The notes: generated by a model from the letters alone, not told the origin. 64,000 bases of DNA from Leucobacter muris (GCF_004028235.1 NZ_CP035037.1:3038001-3102000), one strand, 5' to 3'; counted from the first letter of the stretch, positions 47,032 through 55,787 are shown. Translations and numbers: made by a program.

Positions 47032-48087
47032 ATGAGCATGCACGGCGAGTACAAGGTTCCCGGCGGCAAGCTGGTGGTCGTCGACTTCGACGTGGCCGAC
47101 GGGCGCATCAGCGGCTTCACGCTCTCGGGCGACTTCTTCCTCGAACCCGACGACGCGCTCGACGCGATCAACGGCGCCGTCGAGGGCTTGAGCCCCACCA
47201 GCACCATCGAGGAGTTCGCGACCGCGATCCGCGACGCGCTCCCCTCCGAGGTGCACCTGCTCGGCTTCACACCCGACTCGGTGGGCGTCGCGATCCGCCG
47301 CGCGGTCACGGGCGCCGCGCACTGGCGCGACTACGACTGGCAGATCCTGCACGAGCCGCCGGTTGCCCCCGTGCTCAACGCGGCGCTCGACGAGGTGCTC
47401 ACCGCGGCCGTGGGCGAGGGCCTGCGCGGCCCGACCCTGCGCATCTGGGAGTGGAACGCCCCAGCCGTGTTCATCGGCAGCTTCCAGTCGGTGAAGAACG
47501 AGGTCGACGAGGAGCAGGCGGCGGCGCACGGCGCCCAGATCGTGCGCCGCATCTCGGGCGGCGGCGCGATGTACATGGCGCCCGAGGCCTGCATCACCTA
47601 CGCCCTGTACGTACCGGGCGAGCTCGTGCGCGGCATGAGCTTCGCCGACTCGTACGCGTACCTCGACGAGTGGGTGCTCGAGGCCCTGCAGGCGCTCGGC
47701 ATCGACGCGCACTACAAGCCGCTCAACGACATCACGAGCCCCCAGGGCAAGATCGGGGGCGCGGCGCAGAAGCGACTCGGATCGGGCGCGGTGCTGCACC
47801 ACGTCACCATGGCCTACGACATGGATCCCGAGGTCATGACGAAGGTGCTGCGGATCGGGCGCGAGAAGCTCTCCGACAAGGGCACGACGAGCGCGCAGAA
47901 GCGGGTGGATCCGCTGCGCAGCCAGACCGGCCTCACGCGCGAGGCCGTCATCGACAAGATGGTCGAGGTGTTCAAGCAGCGGCACGGCGGCACCGACGGC
48001 GAGGTCACCGAGGGCGAGTGGGACGCCGCCGAGCGCCTGGTCGAGCAGAAGTTCCTCACGGAGGCCTGGATGCGGCGCGTGCCGTGA
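47032..48087 (+). CDS. lplA: Lipoate-protein ligase with N-terminal accessory domain
   Basis: This 351-residue protein has residues ~1-85 resembling the lipoate-ligase C-terminal accessory domain (GEYKVPGGKLVVVDFDV, LSGDFFLEPDDAL). Residues ~105-300 are the catalytic biotin/lipoate ligase domain with VFIGSFQSVKNEV, RRISGGGAMYMAPE, and the lipoyl-AMP Lys in GKIGGAAQKR. It activates free lipoate and attaches it to dehydrogenase E2 or GcvH. The order is reversed relative to E. coli LplA, where the accessory domain is C-terminal. The start is set by the leaderless promoter; GTG 47026 is the alternative. Confidence 0.82.
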   Translation: MSMHGEYKVPGGKLVVVDFDVADGRISGFTLSGDFFLEPDDALDAINGAVEGLSPTSTIEEFATAIRDALPSEVHLLGFTPDSVGVAIRRAVTGAAHWRDYDWQILHEPPVAPVLNAALDEVLTAAVGEGLRGPTLRIWEWNAPAVFIGSFQSVKNEVDEEQAAAHGAQIVRRISGGGAMYMAPEACITYALYVPGELVRGMSFADSYAYLDEWVLEALQALGIDAHYKPLNDITSPQGKIGGAAQKRLGSGAVLHHVTMAYDMDPEVMTKVLRIGREKLSDKGTTSAQKRVDPLRSQTGLTREAVIDKMVEVFKQRHGGTDGEVTEGEWDAAERLVEQKFLTEAWMRRVP

Positions 48088-48107
48088 CCGGCGGCGCGGT
48101 GAGCGGC

Positions 48108-49112
48108 ATGAGCGGGGCGGCCGAGGGCAACCTGAAGATCGAGTGGATCGCGAGCTTCCTCGCCGTCGTCGACCACGGCGGCTTCGCGGCCGCCGCGACG
48201 CACACCTTCCGCTCCCAGCCCCGCATCAGCGCGCACATCGGCGACCTCGAACGCTCCCTCGGCGCCGAGCTCTTCGACCGGAAGGGGCGGCCGGTGCGCC
48301 TCACGGAGGCCGGGATCGCCTTCCTCGGGCATGCGCGCGCCCTGCTGCGCGAGGTCGACGCGGCGCGCTCGTCGGTGCAGGCCGTGCTCGGCGTGCTGCG
48401 CGGGCGCGTCAAGCTCGGCACCTTCCCGAGCGCGGGCGCCGCCTTCGTGCCCGACCTCCTCACCACGTTCCGCACGCAGCACCCGCAGGTCGCGGTGTCG
48501 CTCGTCGAGGGCACGCCGGCCGAGCTCGTCGAGGCGCTCGGCTCGGGCGAGGCCGACATCGCGCTGCGCCCCCTGAGCCCTCCGCCGGCCGAGAGCTCGA
48601 TCCGCTATCAGACCCTCTGGGAGGAACCGCTCGTGGCCCTCGTGCCCGAGGAGTCGCCGATGGCCGCGGCGACGTTCCTCTCGCTCAGGGAGATCGCGCA
48701 GGAGCCGCTCGTCACCTACGGCGGCGCGCGGAAGGAGGGCGGCGAATCGCTCGACGAGGTGTCGCGCGCGCTCACCGCCGCGAGCGTGCACGCGAGCATC
48801 GCGTACCGCAGCAACGACCCGCAGACGCTCGTGAACCTCACCCGGGCGCGGCTCGGCATCGGCCTCACCAATCTGCTCTCGGCGTCCGTGACCGACACCG
48901 CGGGACTCGCGGTCGTGCCGATCCTCGAGTCGGGCAACCGGCGCCAGGTGGGCGTCTTCTGGGACAGCGCGCACGCCATGCAGCCGGCCACGCGGGCGCT
49001 CATGCACCTCATCACGCAGTTCCCGGTGCCGCAGGCGATCGCGCAGTACCAGCGCCGCGGCTTCACCACCACGCAGTCGCGCACGTTCGAGGACGCGGAG
49101 CCCACGGGCTGA
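48108..49112 (+). CDS. LysR-family transcriptional regulator
   Basis: This 334-residue protein has an N-terminal LysR helix-turn-helix (FLAVVDHGGFAAAATHTFRSQPRISAHIGDLE) and a substrate-binding domain with GRVKLGTFPSAGAAFVPDLL. The ATG at 48108 leaves about eight residues before the first helix, as usual. The GTG at 48084 overlapping the lipoate-ligase stop (GTGA) is an alternative that would couple the two genes. The target genes and inducer are unknown. The stop codon is part of a terminator stem. Confidence 0.85.
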   Translation: MSGAAEGNLKIEWIASFLAVVDHGGFAAAATHTFRSQPRISAHIGDLERSLGAELFDRKGRPVRLTEAGIAFLGHARALLREVDAARSSVQAVLGVLRGRVKLGTFPSAGAAFVPDLLTTFRTQHPQVAVSLVEGTPAELVEALGSGEADIALRPLSPPPAESSIRYQTLWEEPLVALVPEESPMAAATFLSLREIAQEPLVTYGGARKEGGESLDEVSRALTAASVHASIAYRSNDPQTLVNLTRARLGIGLTNLLSASVTDTAGLAVVPILESGNRRQVGVFWDSAHAMQPATRALMHLITQFPVPQAIAQYQRRGFTTTQSRTFEDAEPTG

Positions 49113-49141
49113 GGGGCGGCGCCTCGTCGGCGCCGCCCCTC
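49111..49141. terminator. Bidirectional hairpin terminator after LysR gene
   Basis: A perfect 13-bp stem (49111-49123 with 49129-49141) begins inside the LysR stop codon, between convergent operons. Confidence 0.65.
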
Positions 49142-49230
49142 CCGATCCGGTCGCCCCGAGGTCCAGGGCGCGCCTCGCAGATCCTCGCCTACTGCGCGCG
49201 CTCGCAACGGCAACGATCTCCGAGACGCGC

Positions 49231-50187
49231 CTACGAGGCCCGCGGGTGCACCTCGGCGCGCAGCTCTGACACGTCTTCGAGCACCGCGGAGCGGGTCGGG
49301 ATCGGCGCGACCGCGCCGAGGCCCTGCACCACGCGGGAGGCGGCGGCGGTCGCGAAGATCGCGGCGTCGACCGGATCCTTGCCCTCGGTGATCGCGACGG
49401 CGAACGCCGCGTCGAAGCAGTCGCCCGCCCCGGTCGGATCCTTCGCGAGCACCGGGCGCGCCGGCACGGAGTAGTAGTCGTCGGGCGTGGCGATGACCGA
49501 ACCCGACGAGCCGAGCTTCAGCACGACGAGCGGGGCGCCGAGCTCGAGCAGCTCCTGGGTGATCGCCCGCGGATCCTCGTAGCCCGTGAGCAGCCGCCCC
49601 TCGTCGAGGTTCGGCAGCACCACATCGCACTGCGGGATCGTGTAGCGCACGATGGCGCGGGCGGTCTGGAGCGGCCAGATGGCGGGCCGGATGTTCGGGT
49701 CGTAGCTGACGGTCACCTGCGCGGCGCGCGCCCGCTCGATCGCCGCGAAGACGGTCTCGCAGGCGCTCTGGCTGATCGCCTGGGTGATGCCGGTGACGTG
49801 CAGCAGCTTCGCCTCCTCGATCATGCCCTCGGGCAGGTCGGAGGGCTCGAGGTGGGACGCGGCGCTGTCGGCGCGGCGGTAGACGAACTCGCTTCGGCCG
49901 CCGTGCCGCAGGATGAAGTACAGGCCCGTCGGGTGCCGCTCGTCGGTGATCACACGGCTCGCGTCGACGCGCTCCTCGTGCCACAGATCCTGCAGCAGCG
50001 CTCCGAAGTGGTCGGCTCCCACCCGCGTCATGTAGCCGCTGCTGCCGCCGAGCCGCGATACGGCCACCGCGAAGTTCGAGCTGTCGCCGCCGAAGCCGAT
50101 GCTGTACAGCGAGCCCACGCGGGGGCCGCCGAGGGACTCGGCGTTGAACTCGACGAGGGGTTCGCCAATGGAGATGATGTCAGGCAT
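49231..50187 (-). CDS. kdgK: PfkB-family sugar kinase, probable 2-keto-3-deoxygluconate kinase
   Basis: This 318-residue ribokinase-fold enzyme has the N-terminal GEPLVEFN and GGDSSNFAVAVSRLGG and the C-terminal catalytic motif DPTGAGDCFDAAF with the base Asp. It is last in the operon with KDPG aldolase. Together they would turn KDG into KDPG and then pyruvate plus glyceraldehyde-3-phosphate. The pairing makes KDG, or a KDG-like acid, the best guess for the substrate. Confidence 0.83.
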   Translation of the reverse strand: MPDIISIGEPLVEFNAESLGGPRVGSLYSIGFGGDSSNFAVAVSRLGGSSGYMTRVGADHFGALLQDLWHEERVDASRVITDERHPTGLYFILRHGGRSEFVYRRADSAASHLEPSDLPEGMIEEAKLLHVTGITQAISQSACETVFAAIERARAAQVTVSYDPNIRPAIWPLQTARAIVRYTIPQCDVVLPNLDEGRLLTGYEDPRAITQELLELGAPLVVLKLGSSGSVIATPDDYYSVPARPVLAKDPTGAGDCFDAAFAVAITEGKDPVDAAIFATAAASRVVQGLGAVAPIPTRSAVLEDVSELRAEVHPRAS

Positions 50188-50202
50188 TGTCGTGGTGCTC
50201 TT

Positions 50203-50856
50203 TCAGACGAGGTTGTACTTGGCGAGGCCCTCGGAGAGCGAGCCCGAGCTCAGGATGAGCGCCGTCTGCTCGCGCTCGCGCTGCTCGATGAGGCGGGCCT
50301 CCTCGAGCACCTCGGCGACGATCTCCTGCGGCACGACGACCACGCCGTCGAGGTCGCCGACCATCAGGTCGCCCTGGCGCACCTCGACCCCGCCGATCGT
50401 CACCGGCTCGCCCGACGAGACCGTGCGGTAGCGGCCGACCGTGGTGGCCGAGATGCGCGCCGCGGCGAAGACGTTGAGCCCCGCGAAGTCCCGGTTGATC
50501 TCTTCGACGTCGCGCACGCCGCCGTCGATCACGGCCCCCTCGAGGCCGTTGACGGTCGCGCCCGCGGCCATCAGCCCGCCCCAGCACGCGACCGTCTCGT
50601 CGCCGCCGTTGTCGATCACGATGACCGACCCGGCAGGCGAGGCGTCGATCGCCTCGAGCGCGTGCGTCGGCGGCACCGGATCGCCGTCCCACGGCTCCTC
50701 CTTCACGGTGACCGCGGGCCCGACGAGCTTGCCGCCCGCCTGGCGCTGCACGCGCGAGTGCACGTAGCCGTGCAGACCGCGCACGCTGAGGGCGTCGGAG
50801 ATGGACGGGGTGGTGATCGCGCGGTAGCCGGCGATGATCTCGGGGGTGATGGTCAT
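50203..50856 (-). CDS. RraA-family protein (HMG-aldolase/oxaloacetate-decarboxylase-like)
   Basis: This 217-residue RraA/HMG-aldolase-fold protein has the active-site GGVRDVEEI (conserved Arg-Asp), LDGVVVVP and GDLMVGD motifs. Family members include 4-hydroxy-4-methyl-2-oxoglutarate aldolases, oxaloacetate decarboxylases and non-enzymatic RNase E regulators. In this operon an enzymatic role on a 2-oxo acid is more plausible than RNase E control. I chose the ATG at 50856 because GAGGAGA precedes it; the frame extends nine codons upstream without a ribosome site. Confidence 0.78.
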   Translation of the reverse strand: MTITPEIIAGYRAITTPSISDALSVRGLHGYVHSRVQRQAGGKLVGPAVTVKEEPWDGDPVPPTHALEAIDASPAGSVIVIDNGGDETVACWGGLMAAGATVNGLEGAVIDGGVRDVEEINRDFAGLNVFAAARISATTVGRYRTVSSGEPVTIGGVEVRQGDLMVGDLDGVVVVPQEIVAEVLEEARLIEQREREQTALILSSGSLSEGLAKYNLV

Positions 50857-50875
50857 GGTGGTTCGTCTCCTCACA

Positions 50876-51535
50876 TCAAACATGTCTGGGGTGGTCGTTC
50901 ACGGCGGCGAGCGCCGCGGCGGCGCGTTCGGTGACGCCGTGCTCCTCGCCGGGCGCGACCCTGCTCGGCGACAGCCTGCCGCCGAGTCCGACGGCGGCGG
51001 CGCCGGCGCCGAGCCACTCGCCCACCTGCTGCACGTCGACGCCGCCGCTCGGCACGATGACGAGGTCGGGCAGCGGCGCGAGCAGGTCGCGCACGAACGC
51101 GGGTCCGAAGCTGCGGGCGGGGAAGAGCTTCACGGCGGGGGCGCCGGCCCGCACGGCGCGCAGGGCCTCCGAGGGCGTCATCACGCCGGGCAGGGGCAGC
51201 AGGCCGCGCCGCAGCGACGCAGCGACGACCTCGTCGACCGTGGCGGGGCTCACCGCGAATCGCGCTCCCGCGTCGGCGGCCTCGTCGACCTGCGCGGCGT
51301 CGAGCACGGTGCCCGCCCCGATGCAGACGGCGTCGCCGTGCCGTCGCGACAGTCGGGCGATGAGCTCGGCGGCGCCCGGCACGCTGTAGGTGATCTCGAT
51401 CAGGGTGATCCCGCCCGCGATCGCGGCCTCGACGGCGCGCTCCGCGTCGTCGGCGGTCTCGCTGCGCAGGATCATGATGATCCGCTCGTCGCGGACGCGC
51501 TGCAGGGTGCTCAGCACCCGCTCCTCGGGGGTCAC
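50876..51535 (-). CDS. eda: KDPG/KHG aldolase (Entner-Doudoroff aldolase)
   Basis: This 219-residue TIM-barrel class-I aldolase has R24 (MILRSE), catalytic Glu47 (LIEITYS), GAGTVLD, and the Schiff-base Lys136 in AVKLFPA. It cleaves 2-keto-3-deoxy-6-phosphogluconate, or a related acid, to pyruvate and an aldehyde phosphate. The start is a GTG overlapping the stop of the small membrane-protein gene (GTGA). Position in a transport operon suggests catabolism of an imported acid sugar rather than central metabolism. Confidence 0.88.
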   Translation of the reverse strand: MTPEERVLSTLQRVRDERIIMILRSETADDAERAVEAAIAGGITLIEITYSVPGAAELIARLSRRHGDAVCIGAGTVLDAAQVDEAADAGARFAVSPATVDEVVAASLRRGLLPLPGVMTPSEALRAVRAGAPAVKLFPARSFGPAFVRDLLAPLPDLVIVPSGGVDVQQVGEWLGAGAAAVGLGGRLSPSRVAPGEEHGVTERAAAALAAVNDHPRHV

Positions 51536-51876
51536 GATGCGCCCCCCTGCAGATCGAGCGAGTTCACCCAGTAGAGGCGGGCGATCCGCGAGACGTCGGC
51601 CGGGGCGACGCTGCGCAGCATCACCGTGTCGCCGTCGACCTGCATGACGTTGCCGTAGTCCTGCAGGTAGAGGGTGTGGAAGCGCTCGGGCTCGAAGTTC
51701 AGCGTGACGGCGATGCGCAGCTTCGGGTCGCCGCTCGCGACGGCCGACGAGAGCTCCCCGCTCACCTTCGCGGGCGCGATGACCGCCATCGCGAGGTTCC
51801 AGCCGAGCAGCAGCACGGTGATGATCAGGATCGTGGCGACGGTGGGGTGCCGCACCACCTTCCAGGCGCGCTTCAC
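51532..51876 (-). CDS. Small single-TM protein in NitT-type importer operon, unknown family
   Basis: I do not recognise this 114-residue protein. It has a basic start (VKRAWKVVRH), one TM segment at about residues 12-34, then an ~80-residue domain that would lie outside the membrane, containing AVTLNFEPERFHTLYL and LYWVNSLDLQ. There are no cysteines and no lipobox. The GTG start overlaps the ATPase stop and its own stop overlaps the aldolase GTG, so it is locked into the transporter-enzyme operon. It may be an accessory subunit of the ABC importer (inference). Confidence 0.72.
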   Translation of the reverse strand: MKRAWKVVRHPTVATILIITVLLLGWNLAMAVIAPAKVSGELSSAVASGDPKLRIAVTLNFEPERFHTLYLQDYGNVMQVDGDTVMLRSVAPADVSRIARLYWVNSLDLQGGAS

Positions 51877-52658
51877 AGTTCCGCCTCTTCCTCGTCCTCG
51901 ACGCCGAGCATCGTCATGAGCCTGCCGCGCATGCGCAGGAACTCCGGGTCGCGGGCCGTCTCCTTCCACACCCGCGGGCGGGGCAGCGTCACGTCGAGAT
52001 CGGCCGCGACGGTGGAGGGCCTGCCCGAGAGCACGACGACGCGGTCGGCCATGAAGATCGCCTCCTCGACGTCGTGGGTGACGAAGAGCACGGTGGGCCG
52101 CTGGGTCTCCCAGATGCGCAGCACCTCCTGCTGCAGCGTGCGCCTCGTCTGGGCGTCGATCGAGGCGAACGGCTCGTCCATGAGCATCATCGTCGGCTCG
52201 GTCGCGAGCACCCTCGCGACGCCGGCGCGCTGCCGCATGCCTCCCGAGAGCTCGTGCGGGTACTTGCGCTCGAAGCCCTCGAGGCCGACGAGCCCGATCA
52301 TGCGCCGCGCTTCTTCGAGGCGCTGCGACTTCGGCATGCCGCGCATCTTGAGGCCGAAGGCGACATTCTTCTCGACCGTCATCCACGGGAAGAGCGCGAA
52401 GTCCTGGAACACCACCCCGCGGTCGACTCCGGGCCCCGTGATCTGCTCGCCGGCGAGCAGCACGCGTCCACCGGTCGCCTTGACGAAGCCGGCCACGATG
52501 TTGAGCATCGTGGTCTTGCCGCACCCGGAGGGTCCGATCAGCGACACGAACTGCCCCTCGGGGATCGTGAAGTTCACGTCGTCGATCGCGGTGACCCGTT
52601 CACCGTTGTACTGATCGACGTAGGTCTGTTGTACGTGTTCGATCTGCAGCAGACTCAT
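51873..52658 (-). CDS. NitT/TauT-type ABC importer ATPase
   Basis: This 261-residue ATPase of the nitrate/sulfonate/taurine import family has Walker A GPSGCGKTT, FQDFALFPWMTVEKNV, signature LSGGMRQR, Walker B MLMDEPFASID and switch His in THDVEEA. It ends in an acidic tail EDEEEAEL. The ATG overlaps the stop of the adjacent permease (ATGA). The family usually imports taurine, sulfonates, nitrate or thiamine precursors, but the downstream sugar-acid enzymes argue for another substrate here. Confidence 0.87.
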   Translation of the reverse strand: MSLLQIEHVQQTYVDQYNGERVTAIDDVNFTIPEGQFVSLIGPSGCGKTTMLNIVAGFVKATGGRVLLAGEQITGPGVDRGVVFQDFALFPWMTVEKNVAFGLKMRGMPKSQRLEEARRMIGLVGLEGFERKYPHELSGGMRQRAGVARVLATEPTMMLMDEPFASIDAQTRRTLQQEVLRIWETQRPTVLFVTHDVEEAIFMADRVVVLSGRPSTVAADLDVTLPRPRVWKETARDPEFLRMRGRLMTMLGVEDEEEAEL

Positions 52659-53515
52659 CGTCCCACCTTCTCTACCATTCCCCATCGCTCGACCGTCGCC
52701 TTCTCGAGCGGCGCGAGGATGAGTGCGTCTGTCATGTACCAGAGGGCGCCGAGCACGATCATGCCGACGAACACCTGCGAGATGTCGCCCTGACGGCGAC
52801 CGTCGAACATCATGAAGCCGAGGCCGCTCGTGCCGATGATGATCTCGGCGGCGATCAGCGCGCGCCAGCCGTAGCCGAGGCCGGTGCGGATGCCGCTCAC
52901 GAGGCCCGGCATCGCGGCCGGCACCACCACGTAGGCGACCTCGCTGGCCCGGCCGGCGCCGAGGGAGCGAGACGCGCGGCGCAGGTTCTGCGGGATCGCG
53001 TCGATCCCGGCCACGATGCTGATGATCAGCGGGAACACCACGGTGTACACGATCACGATCGTCACCGAGGTGAGGCTGAAGCCGAACCAGATGATGAGGA
53101 TCGGCAGCCACGCGATGTCGCCGATGGCCTGGAAGAACGAGAGCAGCGGCCAGCTGAACTTGCGCACCCACCGGTTCATCCCGATCAGGTAGCCCAGCGG
53201 GATCCCGATCCCGAGCCCCCACGCGGCCCCCACGGCGAGCCTCACGAGCGAGTCGGAGACGTACACCGGCAGGATGCCGCGCTCGATCATGCGCCACCCC
53301 TCGGCGAGCACCGTCCCCGGGCTCGCGAAGAACGCGGGCGGGAAGACGTGCAGCGCCGAGAGCAGCCACCAGGCCGCGAAGACGACGGCGAACGGACCCC
53401 ACACGCGGATGCCGGGCACCTTCAGGGCGCGGCTCCAGAACGCGTCCCAGCCGAGCCGCAGGCTCGCTCCGCCGCCACCGCCGACGACCACGTCGGTCGC
53501 TTCGACCCGGGTCAT
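52655..53515 (-). CDS. NitT/TauT-type ABC importer permease 1
   Basis: This 286-residue permease has about six TM segments, the EAA-type loop RRASRSLGAGRASEVAYVVVPAA-like region, and GWRALIAAEIIIGTSGLGFMM. The start ATG overlaps the stop of the second permease (TGATG). Having two distinct permeases differs from the single homodimeric permease usual in TauABC and SsuABC, so a heterodimer is expected. Confidence 0.86.
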   Translation of the reverse strand: MTRVEATDVVVGGGGGASLRLGWDAFWSRALKVPGIRVWGPFAVVFAAWWLLSALHVFPPAFFASPGTVLAEGWRMIERGILPVYVSDSLVRLAVGAAWGLGIGIPLGYLIGMNRWVRKFSWPLLSFFQAIGDIAWLPILIIWFGFSLTSVTIVIVYTVVFPLIISIVAGIDAIPQNLRRASRSLGAGRASEVAYVVVPAAMPGLVSGIRTGLGYGWRALIAAEIIIGTSGLGFMMFDGRRQGDISQVFVGMIVLGALWYMTDALILAPLEKATVERWGMVEKVGR

Positions 53516-54342
53516 CACTCCACCCCCGCTCGTGCGCCCCAGCGTTCGACGGTGCGCCGCTCGAGGGGTGCGAGCAGCAGTCGGTCCATCAGCAGCCAGA
53601 GCACCCCGATGACGATCATCATGAGGATGATGACGTCGGTCTCGTAGTACTGCCTGGCCAGGAAGAGGCTGTAGCCGAGGCCGGCCGCGGTCGCGATGAT
53701 CTCGGCCGCGATCAGCCTGCGCCAGGCGAAGCCCATGCCGATGCGGGTGCCGGTGGCGATCGCCGGGGCGGCGCCCGGCAGATAGATCTGGAAGAACATG
53801 CGCAGCGGGCTCGCCCCGAGGCTGCGCGCGGCGCGGATCAGGTTCGTGGGGATCTGCTGCACCCCGAGCATCGTGTTGTACACGATCGCGAAGAACACGG
53901 CGTTGAAGACCACGAAGATCACGGCCGGGTCGCCGTAGCCGAGCCAGAGCGTCGCGAGAGGGATCCACGCGATGCCGGCGAGGGCGACCGAGAAGCGCAG
54001 CAGCGGGCTGAAGAAGCCCGATACGGCGCGGTTCATGCCCATCAGGATCCCGAACGGGATGCCGACGAGCACCGCGAGGCCCGCCCCGACGATGACGCGC
54101 AGGATGCTCACCCCCATGTGCAGCCAGAGCGTGCCGTCGCCGATCATCTCGCCCAGCGCGCCGAGCACCTGGGCGAACGAGGGGAACACCCGCGGCGAGA
54201 CGTCGAGCACCGGGATCGCGATCAGCCAGATCGCGATCAGCAGCACGAAGGGGCTGGCGAACCAGGCGGCCTTCGAGAGCCCCGCCCGCAGTCGGAAGCC
54301 GTGGTGGCTCCCGACTGCGGGCTCGGCGGCGAGCTGAGCCAT
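53515..54342 (-). CDS. NitT/TauT-type ABC importer permease 2
   Basis: This 275-residue permease is homologous to the neighbouring one. It has the EAA loop around RAARSLGASPLRMFF and then FAWRRLIAAEIIATAAGLGYSL. It starts on the TGATG that ends the binding-protein gene. Both permeases keep the loop needed to contact the ATPase, so both should be functional. Confidence 0.86.
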   Translation of the reverse strand: MAQLAAEPAVGSHHGFRLRAGLSKAAWFASPFVLLIAIWLIAIPVLDVSPRVFPSFAQVLGALGEMIGDGTLWLHMGVSILRVIVGAGLAVLVGIPFGILMGMNRAVSGFFSPLLRFSVALAGIAWIPLATLWLGYGDPAVIFVVFNAVFFAIVYNTMLGVQQIPTNLIRAARSLGASPLRMFFQIYLPGAAPAIATGTRIGMGFAWRRLIAAEIIATAAGLGYSLFLARQYYETDVIILMMIVIGVLWLLMDRLLLAPLERRTVERWGARAGVE

Positions 54343-55472
54343 CAACCGCACATCCCCGCGGCCGGGTCGAAGACGAAGCCGTCGGTGATCCGTGCGGAGT
54401 CGGGCACCGCGGCGAGATCCTCGAACAGCTCGGGCGACTCGTCGGCGATCGTGTTGATCGGCCCGGGCACGAACACCTCGTTCACGTCGAAGGTGCCGTC
54501 GATCGATCCGAGGGCGAAGAGGGTGTCCTCGGCGTCGCTGAGGGCCTGGAAGTTGCAGGCCGAGATGCGCCCGTCGAGCTGCTTGATGTTGAAGGCCATG
54601 GCCTCCTGGGCGATGCCCTCGTCCATGCCCGACAGCCAGCGGGTCGCGGTCTGGGCCGCGTCGTCGGGGTTCTCGCGCATCCACTGGTCGGCGGCGGCGC
54701 GGGCGCGCAGGAACCGCTCGACCGCGTCGGGGTTCTGCTCGACGAAGTCGCGCTTCGCCACGATGTAGCCCATGAAGCCGATGTAGCCGCCGCCGCGCAG
54801 CACGGTCTCGGTGCCCTCGACCTGCTGCTCGATCGTCATCGGCCACGGGTCCCAGATCACGGCCGCGTCGATGCCGTCGGTCTGCAGCGCGACCGCGAGG
54901 TCGGTGGCGGCCGTGTTCACGATCTCGACGTCGTCGGGCGTCATGCCGTTGTCCTCGAGCAGGGCGAGCAGGTAGAGGTGGTTGATCGATCCGACGGTCA
55001 CGCCGAGGCGCTTGCCCCGCAGCGAGCTCAAGTCGTCGCCCGAGACGCCGGCGTCCGACTTCGCCACGATCGCCATCGTCTCGTCGATGCCGAGCTGGGC
55101 CGCGCTGCCGGTGTAGTTGCCGACGATCACGTAGTCGGCTCCCTTGAGCACGGCGCCGATCAGCGGGGCGCCCACCTGGGCGAACTGGATCTGGTCGGTC
55201 TCGAGCGCGTTGAGCTGGTCGACGCCGCTCGCGAACGGCTCGGCGACCGCGACGTCGAGCCCCTCGTCTTCGAAGAAGCCCTGGTCGAGGGCGGCCGGAA
55301 GGCCGATCTGGTCGATCGCCGACACCCAGCCCGCGCTGAGTTCGATCTCCTCCGACTGGGCCGCGCCGCCGTCGCCGTCCTGCTGCGATCCGCCGCCGCT
55401 GCAAGCGATTAGCGAGGCCGCCAGGCCCGCCGCCAAAATCCCCGATCCGAGCCGGGCAAGTCTGCGCCGCAT
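54342..55472 (-). CDS. NMT1/TauA-like substrate-binding lipoprotein
   Basis: This 376-residue binding protein has signal RRRLARLGSGILAAGLAASL with lipobox LIAC, and a mature domain like NitT/TauT binding proteins (ELSAGWVSAIDQIGLPAAL, FFEDEGLDV, IWDPWPM). AGGAGG lies seven bases before the ATG at 55472; a GTG directly before it is less well spaced. It is the first gene of an eight-gene operon running to 49231. The aromatic/acidic ligand site is not diagnostic, so the substrate is unknown. Confidence 0.85.
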   Translation of the reverse strand: MRRRLARLGSGILAAGLAASLIACSGGGSQQDGDGGAAQSEEIELSAGWVSAIDQIGLPAALDQGFFEDEGLDVAVAEPFASGVDQLNALETDQIQFAQVGAPLIGAVLKGADYVIVGNYTGSAAQLGIDETMAIVAKSDAGVSGDDLSSLRGKRLGVTVGSINHLYLLALLEDNGMTPDDVEIVNTAATDLAVALQTDGIDAAVIWDPWPMTIEQQVEGTETVLRGGGYIGFMGYIVAKRDFVEQNPDAVERFLRARAAADQWMRENPDDAAQTATRWLSGMDEGIAQEAMAFNIKQLDGRISACNFQALSDAEDTLFALGSIDGTFDVNEVFVPGPINTIADESPELFEDLAAVPDSARITDGFVFDPAAGMCG

Positions 55473-55610
55473 CACGGATCCTCCTTTCTCTCACGTCATT
55501 GTGGGTGCCCGTCCGCGCTCCGTCTTCGGAGGCTCGGGGCCGAGGTCTCTGCCTTCGTAGCAGTCTGCTCGACGGGTGACGATCCGACGAGCGCATCTTC
55601 TCAATGAGCG

Positions 55611-55629
55611 CTATCCGGATTCCGAATAG
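55611..55629. promoter_or_regulatory. Dyad CTATCCGGATTCCGAATAG, possible operator
   Basis: CTATnCGG-ATT-CCGnATAG is an 19-bp interrupted palindrome 139 bp upstream of the binding-protein start. It is a likely binding site for a dimeric regulator not encoded next to it; the LysR at 48108 is the nearest one beyond the operon. Confidence 0.4.
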
Positions 55630-55741
55630 TCCCAGTTCAGCGGCGTGTTTGACGGCGTTCCGGCACGCCGCGAACGAGCTCGCCGGCGTACTCGGCACGG
55701 GATCGGGACGGGACGGGGCTGGACCACTCGTCGCCCGGGCG

Positions 55742-55787
55742 GGAGCGAGCGCCGCGGGAGCGGACGCACCGGGGCCGCGGGCGCTCC
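55742..55787 (-). terminator. Possible hairpin terminator of quinone oxidoreductase gene
   Basis: GGAGCG...CCGCGG pairs with CCGCGG...CGCTCC with a small bulge, starting 14 bases after the stop. Confidence 0.4.
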
